Shown here piece after piece: positions 18,709-26,406 of a DNA stretch of 41,926 nt. This DNA comes from Roseibacillus sp. GTDB taxonomy: Bacteria; Verrucomicrobiota; Verrucomicrobiia; Verrucomicrobiales; Akkermansiaceae. The position numbers were made by a program, and so were the translations under genes. Position 1 is the first letter of the stretch. Every line of letters begins with the position of its first letter. The DNA lies in contig JAKVCR010000106.1 of the NCBI GenBank assembly GCA_022448985.1, positions 1-41,926 on the forward strand. The letters run 5' to 3'. The notes under the pieces are model-generated. The model was not told the DNA's origin. It saw nothing but the letters and a program-made list of their open reading frames with translations, and did not search any database.

Positions 18709-18791
18709 CCCGCAAAGGCAATCAGGGTCACTACCACCGCCATCCCCATCATGGCCGCGAGAAGCAGGAAGAAGAGAGTCGTTCGATTCAT
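18705..18791 (-). CDS. 28-residue single-span membrane microprotein
   Basis: The ORF reads MNRTTLFFLLLAAMMGMAVV then VTLIAFAG and a TGA stop. One hydrophobic span covers residues 5-27, with a short N-terminal segment carrying one arginine. Two features argue that it is translated. Its ATG (18791-18789) overlaps the nuclease stop as ATGA, and its TGA (18707-18705) overlaps the helicase start as ATGA. Both junctions are exact, and the reading frame is the only one that links the two genes. I know of no named family. It could be a membrane anchor or regulator of the nuclease or helicase, or a coupling cistron whose product has no role. It is too short for standard gene callers. Confidence 0.7.
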   Translation of the reverse strand: MNRTTLFFLLLAAMMGMAVVVTLIAFAG

Positions 18792-19693
18792 CGTCCTGAC
18801 GACCCCCCGAAAGACAGATACGGACCAATCCTGGCAGCGATCTTTTCGCCGATTCCCGCCACCCGCCTCAGGTCCGCCGCAGTCCGGAATTTCCCGGCTT
18901 CCCTTGCCTCGATAATCCTGACCGCCATCACTTCCCCAATGCCCGGCAGTCGCATCAGCTCGTCGCGTGAGGCGGTGTTCGGATTAATCGAGTTCTTCTC
19001 AAGCGCCCTCTTCCTCGCCTGCTCTTCCTGCTCCTGGGCCCGTTCCACCCGTCGCTCTTCCGGAAGCAATTCCCAATTCGTATGTTTCCAGGCCCCCACC
19101 CGGCGCGAGGCGGCCGCCAGTTCCTCATCCTTGAGCCGCTCCTTGTACTCATCCCGGCTCACTCCCGGCTTACGCGACCGGGCCACCCCGAAGGCCCGCG
19201 CCAGACCTTCCCGGACGAGAAGGCCTCCCAGGTCCCCCCCCTTTGCTCCGGTGATGAATGCATAGTAGCGCTTGTGAAGGGGATGCCCCCGGCCATCGGC
19301 CCAGGCGGTGTGGACAGTAAACGGCTGATCCAGAAGCTCCTCGACACGATCCCGCGCGGCAATCCCAAGTGCCTTGGCCGCCCGGATGGAGGCCTGCTCA
19401 TTGCCCCCCGCCCTGGCAATGCCGAAGTAGGCCCGCTGGGAACGGAGGCGCCGCTGATCAGTCTGGTGCCGGTCCGTGGTCTCAAAACAATCAACCCCGT
19501 AGAGGCGAAGAGTATGGATCGTTCCATCCGGAAAGCGGACGGGGAAACTGTCTCCGTCGGCCCACTCCGCTTCACCCAATCGGCATCCAGAGAACGTCGT
19601 CAGGCCCGTCTCGGCATTTTTCGACCCCCGCGGCAGCCCTTCTGCCACCACCAGCCATCCTCCCACCAACAGCCACATCAGGATCGTGCGCAC
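18788..19693 (-). CDS. Secreted SNase-like nuclease fused to a ComEA-type helix-hairpin-helix domain
   Basis: 301 aa. A signal peptide or N-terminal anchor (LMWLLVGGWLVVAEG) comes first. A staphylococcal-nuclease fold spans about 35-175 with conserved D46-G-D48, R63, D68 and E71 (LRLYGVDCFE); these match the nuclease's Asp21, Arg35, Asp40 and Glu43, and the DGRG at 133-136 lies where Arg87 usually sits. A basic/acidic linker (about 180-232) leads to two helix-hairpin-helix motifs, LPGIGE (249-254) and VAGIGEK (278-284), as in ComEA. It should bind and cut DNA or RNA with Ca2+ in the periplasm. The start is GTG at 19693, or an ATG at 19678; both keep the signal. Its TGA overlaps the microprotein ATG. 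A ComEA-type role in DNA uptake is possible but the nuclease domain makes degradation of incoming DNA equally likely. Confidence 0.88.
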   Translation of the reverse strand: MRTILMWLLVGGWLVVAEGLPRGSKNAETGLTTFSGCRLGEAEWADGDSFPVRFPDGTIHTLRLYGVDCFETTDRHQTDQRRLRSQRAYFGIARAGGNEQASIRAAKALGIAARDRVEELLDQPFTVHTAWADGRGHPLHKRYYAFITGAKGGDLGGLLVREGLARAFGVARSRKPGVSRDEYKERLKDEELAAASRRVGAWKHTNWELLPEERRVERAQEQEEQARKRALEKNSINPNTASRDELMRLPGIGEVMAVRIIEAREAGKFRTAADLRRVAGIGEKIAARIGPYLSFGGSSGR

Positions 19694-19761
19694 ATCGCGA
19701 GCCTATCGCTTCCCGCTGCGCACCGAAATTCGAAAATCCGTTTATACGACTCGTTCCGGAC

Positions 19762-20034
19762 CTAGTGGCCATGGCCCGCACACCGGTCATACGCACGGCC
19801 GCAGTAACAGTGCCCCCGGCGGTGGCGGTAAGGCCGACGGTAGTGCCTCCTGTCGTGCCCGTCATCCGCCATGGCATATCCCACCACGCCAGCCGCTACC
19901 GCTGCCAGGGCCGCACCTTCAGGCGTGATAACTTCCACCGGACGACCGGCCGAATCATACATGGTGGTACAACTCGTGCCGCCACCCAGGACCAGAATCG
20001 CTGCTGCCATCAGCAGAAAGAGACGTCGTTTCAT
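19762..20034 (-). CDS. Small putative lipoprotein with His/Arg/Cys-rich tail
   Basis: 90 aa from the ATG at 20034 (an ATG at 20043 adds three residues). It starts MKRRLFLLMAAAILVLGGGTSC, a lipoprotein-like signal with Cys22, although the -3 residue is glycine rather than leucine, so lipidation is not certain. A short Gly/Ala-rich hydrophobic stretch (about 40-55, GAALAAVAAGVVGYA) may be a membrane hairpin. The tail is rich in His, Arg and Tyr and ends HCYCGRAYDRCAGHGH, which could bind metal. No family recognised. It lies 68 bp upstream of the nuclease gene on the same strand. Confidence 0.7.
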   Translation of the reverse strand: MKRRLFLLMAAAILVLGGGTSCTTMYDSAGRPVEVITPEGAALAAVAAGVVGYAMADDGHDRRHYRRPYRHRRGHCYCGRAYDRCAGHGH

Positions 20035-20084
20035 GATGTCCATTGGACCGGACGCGACCCGGAAGTATTCAGGGAAACGCCGAA

Positions 20085-20102
20085 ACCCCCGGAATCCGGG
20101 GT
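20085..20102 (-). terminator. Possible weak terminator after the SHD1-esterase gene
   Basis: A CCCCGG / CCGGGG stem with a three-base loop lies 20 bp past the esterase stop. On the minus strand it is followed by GTTTCGGCGTTTCC, only moderately T-rich. Confidence 0.3.
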
Positions 20103-20121
20103 CCGAGACTGCGTCTGACGC

Positions 20122-21051
20122 CTACTTTGCCTGCTCAAACATCCACTCGTGGACCTTTTCGTCACCGTAGACCTTGCCCGCCACACCATGACCGGCACCA
20201 GGGAACTCGGTGTATTTTACTTGCGAGCGGGCCTTCTCCAGGGCCGCCACCATGGCCTGGCTCTGGCTCACCGGGACGACCTTGTCATCCTCCCCATGAA
20301 AGACCCAGATGGGCACTTTGCGGTACTCCTTCACCGCCCCCGGATTCCCCCCTCCGGCAACCGGCACCGCTGCCGCCCACATCTTGGGCTCCTGGGCCAG
20401 CAGTTGAAAGGTTCCATACCCTCCCATCGAGTAGCCGGTCAGGTAAATCCGCTTGGGATCAACCGGAAGCTTCTTGATCAATTCCTCCACGATTTCGACC
20501 ACTCCGTCGGCCTTGGCCCCGGTCCATCCCTGCTGATCGGGATTCTGCGGAGCGATCACGAAGCAGGTCCTCCTCCGGTAATTGTCGTCCTGGGTGAATG
20601 CATTGGCTCCCCCCGGTTGCTGCGGACTCATTACATCGCCACCCCTGCCATGGAGATAGACCACCAGGGGAAAACCCTCTCCCTTGCCGCGCCGCAATTT
20701 GCGTGCGCCATAAATGCGGTACTTCAATCCGTGACCCTCCGTCCGCTCCCAGTCGCCGGTGATCAACTTGGCGAATTCTTCCTCCGCGTCCTTCGCTTCT
20801 CCACTCCCATCATCAGGCCCTTCCTCCTCCCTCTGCTTTACGTATTCCCGGTCCTGCTCTGAAAGCTTGTCGAGGGAGAGGGTAAATGAGCGGCGATCCC
20901 GCTTGCGGCGAATGGTGACCTTCCCATCACGGGAACTGACATATTCCGCAACGAGGGTCTTTGATTCATCCGCCGTTTTCCATTCCCGCATCTCTGCTTG
21001 GGCAGGGGGAATCACCAGCAGCGGGAGGACAATGACGAGGAGAGCCTTCAT
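20122..21051 (-). CDS. SHD1-fused secreted esterase / prolyl-oligopeptidase-like hydrolase
   Basis: 309 aa. A signal peptide (MKALLVIVLPLLVIPPAQA) is followed by an SHD1 (SLA1 homology 1)-like segment at about 21-80 (MREWKTADESKTLVAEYVSS, KLSEQDREYV). SHD1 modules are common at the front of exported PVC proteins. An alpha/beta hydrolase domain follows with oxyanion-type VVYLHGRGG (139-147), nucleophile S208 in GYSMGGYG, D255/D256 in HGEDD and H288 in GAGHGV. The nearest families are polyhydroxybutyrate-depolymerase/feruloyl-esterase-type and dienelactone hydrolases. It probably de-esterifies polysaccharides or small esters in the periplasm. The gene is 89 bp after the CPBP gene and may be on the same transcript. 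Confidence 0.88.
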   Translation of the reverse strand: MKALLVIVLPLLVIPPAQAEMREWKTADESKTLVAEYVSSRDGKVTIRRKRDRRSFTLSLDKLSEQDREYVKQREEEGPDDGSGEAKDAEEEFAKLITGDWERTEGHGLKYRIYGARKLRRGKGEGFPLVVYLHGRGGDVMSPQQPGGANAFTQDDNYRRRTCFVIAPQNPDQQGWTGAKADGVVEIVEELIKKLPVDPKRIYLTGYSMGGYGTFQLLAQEPKMWAAAVPVAGGGNPGAVKEYRKVPIWVFHGEDDKVVPVSQSQAMVAALEKARSQVKYTEFPGAGHGVAGKVYGDEKVHEWMFEQAK

Positions 21052-21140
21052 GGGAGGGGAACGGTGGCCACATCACCCCTTCCATGCAATGAAATTGGCG
21101 ATCTTCTCCCCGTGCCGGGGATGGCCCGCCCCAGGCGTGC

Positions 21141-21752
21141 TCAATCCCGGCCTTCAGGCCCCGGAACTTCATCGTCCCCACCCTTCTTCGTCAGCAGAAG
21201 CAAGGCTGCAAAATCATATCCAGCATGGGCCACGATGGCAGCGGTGAGATCGCCAGTCACCAGCACCAGCCACCCCAGGAGAAACCCCAGCACGGTGGCA
21301 AAAACCGCATATTCTCTCGTCATGCAGTGGGCGAGGCCGAAGACGACACTTGCTACGCCCAGGGCCGGCCACTCTCCCCACCACTGGGCCAGCCCGCCCT
21401 GAATCAAGCCCCGGAAAAGGAGTTCCTCACCCACTCCCGCAAGGATCGCGATAAGCAGGAGATCGACCGGGCGACACTTCAGGAAAAGTGGTTTCACCGT
21501 GGCATCTACGAAGCGCATGAGCCGTCCAATCGGTCCCACCGGAAAGCGCCGGCATAGCAGGAGGATCCCAAAGAGGACCGTGACCCCCACCACCCCAAGG
21601 ACGATCCCCGTCGCATCAGGCCGCACCCATTCAGTTACCGGCAGGTGGAAAAACCATCCAAGCCCCAATGCCAGCAGGCCCATTCCTGCTTCAACCCCAA
21701 CCGCGAGAACGAGTATCTGGCGGCGGGAGAGACTGAACACCGATCCGTTCAT
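21141..21752 (-). CDS. CPBP family intramembrane metalloprotease
   Basis: 203 aa, about six hydrophobic segments, integral to the inner membrane. The CPBP (Abi/Rce1) motifs are complete: E109-E110-x-x-x-R114 in GEELLFRG, F138 with H142 in FGLAHC, and H176 with D180 in AHAGYD (Asn is more usual at the last position). Homologues cleave prenylated or other membrane substrates or protect against bacteriocins. The start is ATG 21752. A second ATG at 21782 starts one base after the DUF1501 stop and would add ten residues; neither has a clear ribosome site. It is likely translationally coupled to the DUF1501 gene. Confidence 0.85.
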   Translation of the reverse strand: MNGSVFSLSRRQILVLAVGVEAGMGLLALGLGWFFHLPVTEWVRPDATGIVLGVVGVTVLFGILLLCRRFPVGPIGRLMRFVDATVKPLFLKCRPVDLLLIAILAGVGEELLFRGLIQGGLAQWWGEWPALGVASVVFGLAHCMTREYAVFATVLGFLLGWLVLVTGDLTAAIVAHAGYDFAALLLLTKKGGDDEVPGPEGRD

Positions 21753-21783
21753 CCGGTATGAGATCCCACCCCCACTCCACATG

Positions 21784-23199
21784 CTACTGCAGAATCCCCG
21801 TCGCCACCTTGCCGTGGACATCGGTGAGCCGGAAATCACGCCCGGCGTAGTGATAGGTGAGCTGTTCGTGATCGATCCCGAGAAGATGCAGGACGGTGGC
21901 GTGGAAGTCATGCACGTGCATGGGATTATCCTGCGCGTGCATGCCGAACTCATCCGTAGAGCCGTAGACAAATCCTCCCTTAACCCCACCGCCCGCCAGC
22001 AGGTAGGAGAAGGCCGTGCTGTGGTGGTCGCGGCCCGGCTTGGCATCTTTCTTCTGTTCCGCGAAGGGCGTCCGTCCGAATTCACCCCCGAAGATGACAA
22101 GGGTATCATCGAGCAGCCCCCGCTGCTTCAAGTCCGCAATCAATGCTGCCGCAGCCTGGTCGGCATCAGCACAGAGATTCTTGTGGCCCTCGTTATGATT
22201 CTTGTGCGTGTCCCAGGGCTGGTTGTTCTTGTCGTTGGTGTAATAGACAGTGGTAAAGCGTACGCCCCGCTCCGCCAGTCGCCGGGCCAGCAGGCAGGAA
22301 TTCGCGAAGCGGCTTGAGCCGTACATTTCGCGGGTCGCTTTCGATTCACCACTGGTGTCAAGCGCTTCGGTGGCCTCCATCTGCATCGCATAGGCCGTCT
22401 CCATGGCGCGGATCTCGCCCTCCAGTTCCCCGTCACCCCCGCGCTCACGCAGGTGCTCTTCGTTCAGGGCCCCGAGCAGATTAAGCTGTCGGCGTTGCGC
22501 GCTGTAATCAAAGGATCCGTTCCTGATATGGGGCAGCAACTTGCCGATAGCCATTTCACGCGTGATGATGCTGGTGGCCTGGAAGCGGGCGGGAAGGAAC
22601 CCGTTGCTCCAGAGGGCCGGCCCCACCACCGTTTTCGGGCTCGGTCGCAGCACCACGTAGCCCGGGAGGTTTTCATTTTCTGATCCCAGTCCATAGAGCG
22701 CCCACGATCCCAGCGACGGACGGGTGGGCTGGACCACCCCGGTGTGCATCTGCAACAGGGCTGGCTCATGGTTGGGCACATCGGTGTGCATCGATCGCAC
22801 GATGCAGACATCATCAGCCAGCTTGGCGAGGTGCGGAACGCTCTCGCTGAACTCCAGCCCACTCTCCCCGTGCCTGGTGAACTTGAAGGGCGAGGGCATG
22901 AATCCTCCCTTTTTCCCGTCGCGGTAGAGCTTCTCGGCAGGTTTCTCTCCCTCGTGCTTCAGCAGGGCCGGCTTGGGGTCGAAGGTATCCACATGGGAGG
23001 GCCCGCCGTTGAGAAAGAGAAAGATCACCCGCTTGGCCCGGGCCGGCACGTTTCCCTGCAGGTTCAGGGATGGATTCGCTCCCAAGGCCGTCCCGGTATT
23101 TTTCTGTATCACCCCGGCCAGGCCGAGTAGGCCAGCCCCCCCGGCGAGGCGCCGGAGCACCTGACGCCTGCTTAATCCTGAATAACGGGAATCAATCAC
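21784..23199 (-). CDS. DUF1501 family Tat-exported protein
   Basis: 471 aa. The start is a GTG at 23199, giving VIDSRYSGLSRRQVLRRLAG, a twin-arginine signal; no ATG lies between the DUF1553 stop and this motif, and a longer reading frame upstream would be inside DUF1553. It overlaps the DUF1553 stop by 8 bp. Family marks: FLFLNGGPSHVDTFDPKP, VRSMHTDVPNHEPA, NKNQPWDTHKNH-like region, and FGGEFGRTPFAE. DUF1501 proteins are relatives of the alkaline phosphatase superfamily and are always next to a DUF1549/1553 cytochrome in PVC genomes, as here. Role unknown; it probably acts with the cytochrome outside the inner membrane. Confidence 0.92.
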   Translation of the reverse strand: MIDSRYSGLSRRQVLRRLAGGAGLLGLAGVIQKNTGTALGANPSLNLQGNVPARAKRVIFLFLNGGPSHVDTFDPKPALLKHEGEKPAEKLYRDGKKGGFMPSPFKFTRHGESGLEFSESVPHLAKLADDVCIVRSMHTDVPNHEPALLQMHTGVVQPTRPSLGSWALYGLGSENENLPGYVVLRPSPKTVVGPALWSNGFLPARFQATSIITREMAIGKLLPHIRNGSFDYSAQRRQLNLLGALNEEHLRERGGDGELEGEIRAMETAYAMQMEATEALDTSGESKATREMYGSSRFANSCLLARRLAERGVRFTTVYYTNDKNNQPWDTHKNHNEGHKNLCADADQAAAALIADLKQRGLLDDTLVIFGGEFGRTPFAEQKKDAKPGRDHHSTAFSYLLAGGGVKGGFVYGSTDEFGMHAQDNPMHVHDFHATVLHLLGIDHEQLTYHYAGRDFRLTDVHGKVATGILQ

Positions 23200-24946
23200 G
23201 GTAGAGAAACGCGTTGCTGCACAGTAACACCTGGGCGAACCCTGCCCAGTCACGATTACTCGCAGACTCTTCAAAATAGCGGAGGCTCCCGACCAATTCG
23301 CTCGCGCTCGGGTTCCGGGCGAGCACCTTGCGGAAGAGGCTCTGGATCCGCTCCTCGCCTTCAAGGTCCTTATCCAGCTCTGACAACCTCGCGGCCCGGT
23401 CCGCTACAAAGGGACTGTTCAGAAGATAGAGCTTCTGCATCGGGGTAGTGGTCACCACCCGTCCGGCCGCATGCACATTGGCATCCGGATAATCAAACTG
23501 CCTCAGGAAGGAATCCAGCTCCTTGCGGCTGATCCGGGCATATACCGTCCTCCGCAGGTTTTTCTTGTCGCTCACCTTCAGGGACACCCCCCCGGGATCG
23601 GCGGACTCCAGCTCGCCGCTCGCCGCCAGCATGGCGTCCCTGAGCATTTCCGCACTCAGGCGCCTGCGGTTCATCCCGGCCAGCAGGGTATTATCCTTCC
23701 TCCGGGTGGAGGCCTGCCGATAGGTCGCGGAGAGCACGAGCTCACGCACCAGCGCCTTGATGGACCAGCCCTCTTCCCGGAACTTGATCGCCAGGTAATC
23801 GAGCAACCCGGGATGGCTTGGCCGGTCCCCGGTGCTCCCAAAGTTGCTCGCTGACTTCACCAGCGGAACACCGAATAGTTCTCCCCACAACCGATTAACC
23901 ATGACGCGGGAAGTCAGAGGGTTCCCAGGCGCGACGATCGCCTCCGCCAGTTCCCTGCGACCACTTCCCTCCCCGAAGGTCTGACGCTCCTGCCCACTCG
24001 CCAGGATACGGAGGAATCCCCGCGGCACCAACTCACCTTTCTCTTCCACGTTCCCACGGATAAAGACGTTGAGATCCTGGACCTTGGAATCCTTTACAAC
24101 ATGGAAGGTCCGGTCTCCAACCTTCCGGCTGTCCATCGAGACACTGGCAAAGATTCCTGCCATCGCATGGTAGTCCTTGGTGGTAATCGGGTCGTAGAAG
24201 TGATCATGGCAACGGGCACACGCGACGGTGAGCCCGAGAAAACTCCGCGTCACGGTATCGACCCGGTCTTCCCACTCCTCGGCTTGGACATCCAGTCGCT
24301 TGCGGTTGTAATACTGCGGCCCCAGCCCAATGAAGCCGAGCGCCGCGAGGTCTTCATCCCCGTAATGGTCGGCGGCCAGCTGCAGGCGCACAAACTGGTC
24401 GAAAGGGAGATCTCGATTAAAGGCCTCGATTACCCATCGGCGGTACTGGTGAGCATGGGGATAGAAGAACTTGCTGTTATTGCCCACCTGATGTGCCTGG
24501 TCTTCCGCATAACGCATCACCGGCAGCCACATGCTGGCAAGACGTTCACCAAACTGCGGTCGGGCCAGCAACCGGTCCACAAGCTTTTCATAGGACCGGG
24601 GATCTTTACTTGCGAGGAACTCCTCAACCTCCTCCACGGCGGGAGGCAGGCCGGTGAGATCGAAGCTCAGTCGCCGGATAAGGGTTCTCCGTTCGGCCTC
24701 CGCCTCAGGCTCCAGGCCCGCATCCTCCAGCTTACGCAGGATGAACCGGTCCAGATCTTTTTGCGGCCACGACTGCCGCTGCACCTCTGGCAGGGGAACC
24801 GAACGTGGAGGCTGGAAGGACCAGAACTGGCGGGCCTCCTCCCAGTCAATCGCCTTCTCAGCATGGACCGGAAACGGCCCCGCCGCGAACAGAAGAAAAG
24901 ATGCTATAGCCCCGGACCGAATTGGCACGACCCCATTACGCACCAT
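23192..24946 (-). CDS. DUF1549/DUF1553 cytochrome, N-terminal cytochrome domain lacking
   Basis: 584 aa with an N-terminal signal (SGAIASFLLFAAGPFPVHA). DUF1549 spans about 60-270 (KDLDRFILRKLEDAGL, RRLSFDLTGLPPAVEEVEEF) and contains one haem site, CARCHDHFYDPI near residue 242. DUF1553 follows at about 315-580 (NPLTSRVMVNRLWGELFG, ATYRQASTRR). Most members start with a PSCyt1 domain carrying another CxxCH; here the protein goes straight from the signal to the WSFQPP stretch, so that domain is absent. The start is ATG 24946; AGGGGGTG immediately precedes it. The DUF1501 gene overlaps the end. Confidence 0.92.
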   Translation of the reverse strand: MVRNGVVPIRSGAIASFLLFAAGPFPVHAEKAIDWEEARQFWSFQPPRSVPLPEVQRQSWPQKDLDRFILRKLEDAGLEPEAEAERRTLIRRLSFDLTGLPPAVEEVEEFLASKDPRSYEKLVDRLLARPQFGERLASMWLPVMRYAEDQAHQVGNNSKFFYPHAHQYRRWVIEAFNRDLPFDQFVRLQLAADHYGDEDLAALGFIGLGPQYYNRKRLDVQAEEWEDRVDTVTRSFLGLTVACARCHDHFYDPITTKDYHAMAGIFASVSMDSRKVGDRTFHVVKDSKVQDLNVFIRGNVEEKGELVPRGFLRILASGQERQTFGEGSGRRELAEAIVAPGNPLTSRVMVNRLWGELFGVPLVKSASNFGSTGDRPSHPGLLDYLAIKFREEGWSIKALVRELVLSATYRQASTRRKDNTLLAGMNRRRLSAEMLRDAMLAASGELESADPGGVSLKVSDKKNLRRTVYARISRKELDSFLRQFDYPDANVHAAGRVVTTTPMQKLYLLNSPFVADRAARLSELDKDLEGEERIQSLFRKVLARNPSASELVGSLRYFEESASNRDWAGFAQVLLCSNAFLYRD

Positions 24947-24988
24947 CACCCCCTGATATCACAGAAAAAAGCCCCCTTGATCGGCTTA

Positions 24989-26338
24989 CTACCGATCACC
25001 CGCACCCAGGTCCCAGCAGCGAACCTCCCTGTCATTCCGGCAGTAGACCCGGCCGTTGGCCAGAGCCGGATGGGACCAGACAAGGAGCCTTCCCGCCACC
25101 GTATGAGTAGGATCTATGATCAACGTCCGCGCAACTTCCTGATAGCCCTCCGGGGATAGCCGGGCACTGATCATCTCCCCGTGATCGTTGAAGATGAGGG
25201 TCTGTCCGGATGGATCATGATGGATCGTAAAGGCGTGGGGCCAGGGGCCGCGACCCGACCCGTCGCCCCTGAGAAGTGGTTGCCGCGTTTCCCAGATCCG
25301 CTCCCCCGTCTCCATCCTGACACACCGGAAAAGCCCCCGCTGCCCCCCCGAATAGATATAGCCATCACGAGTCCAGGCTGTGTTCATCACTCCGGCCACG
25401 CCCTTGCGCAGATTACGGCCCCAGGCCAACCGGGCGGACTTCCCGTCAGGCGCCACCCGGATCGCTCCCGACTTGTTATTGAATCCCATTACGAAGACGA
25501 GGTCCTTCCAGACCCGGGGCGCACCGATCGCCATGCCGTATTCCGGCTTGAAGGACACGCTCCAGTGTACCGCGCCGGTATCGGGATCCAACCCGTTGAG
25601 ATTTTCGGCATCCCAGACGAGGAGTTGGCGGTGCCCGTTGATGGTTTCGATTACCGGGGTTCCATAACCGGCCTCCCGGGCGTTAAGCGCCTTCCATTTC
25701 TCCGCACCCGTCCTCCGGTCAAAAGCCACCACCGTGCTCCCCTGCCCTCCCACTGGACAGATCAGCAGGTCACCTTCTACGATCGGATGGCCTGCGGTCC
25801 CCCAGAGAGGATTCTCGAAATCGTATTCCCTGAGAATGTTCTTCTTCCAGACCAGCCTGCCCTGCTCAGTAGTGTAGGCATGCAGGTCTCCTTCCGCCCC
25901 CAGGGTGTAGACCATGCCGTCGTGAACCAGAGGCGTGCTACGGGGGCCGATCGCGTAGGGATAAACCGATGAGTAGTCGGCCTGGTAGCTGTGCTCCCAG
26001 ATGATCTCTCCATTGGCCTCGCTCAGGCAGCGAACCCGCTCCCGGCCGGGGATACGCGCCCGCACAAAATTCACGTTGGTGCCGGGCTTCAACTTTTCCG
26101 CCACATAGGGCTTGGCCTGTCGATCCATGATAAAGACCCGCCCTTTTGCCACCGAAGGACCAGCATAGCCGCTACCTGCCGGGACCGTCCAGAGCAGGCG
26201 CGGGGGCCGTTTGGCGAAGTCCAGTTCGACCTTCTGTTCCCGCCATACGGCATCACGACCTGGCCCGAGATATTGCGGCCAGTCCTCCGCCAGGGAGGGC
26301 ATGGTCATGATCAGCAGGATGGGAAGAAGCGACTTCAC
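24989..26338 (-). CDS. Secreted PQQ-type/WD-like beta-propeller protein
   Basis: 449 aa. The start is GTG 26338, with GAGGGAGTG just upstream and a signal peptide (VKSLLPILLIMTMPSLA) after it; the frame stays open to 26401 but that would put 21 residues in front of the signal. Repeated PQQ-like blades include DWPQYLGPGRDAVW at the N-terminus, GEIIWEHSYQ, GRLVWKKNIL, TGAEKWKAL, GAVHWSVSF and GERIWETRQ, about seven to eight blades. Exported proteins of this type are common in PVC genomes; no PQQ-dependent activity can be claimed. It lies 42 bp before the DUF1553 gene and probably shares its transcript. Confidence 0.88.
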   Translation of the reverse strand: MKSLLPILLIMTMPSLAEDWPQYLGPGRDAVWREQKVELDFAKRPPRLLWTVPAGSGYAGPSVAKGRVFIMDRQAKPYVAEKLKPGTNVNFVRARIPGRERVRCLSEANGEIIWEHSYQADYSSVYPYAIGPRSTPLVHDGMVYTLGAEGDLHAYTTEQGRLVWKKNILREYDFENPLWGTAGHPIVEGDLLICPVGGQGSTVVAFDRRTGAEKWKALNAREAGYGTPVIETINGHRQLLVWDAENLNGLDPDTGAVHWSVSFKPEYGMAIGAPRVWKDLVFVMGFNNKSGAIRVAPDGKSARLAWGRNLRKGVAGVMNTAWTRDGYIYSGGQRGLFRCVRMETGERIWETRQPLLRGDGSGRGPWPHAFTIHHDPSGQTLIFNDHGEMISARLSPEGYQEVARTLIIDPTHTVAGRLLVWSHPALANGRVYCRNDREVRCWDLGAGDR

Positions 26339-26406
26339 CACTCCCTCGTCCCTCAAATGCCTGGTCCTGTCAAGGGACCTCCCGGCCCAACCTGCCGCCA
26401 ATCCTG

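Noticed and set aside
18709..18828. Extension of the helicase to a TTG at 18828
   Set aside because: It would run through the microprotein in another frame and overlap the nuclease gene by 41 bp, and the added residues show no domain.
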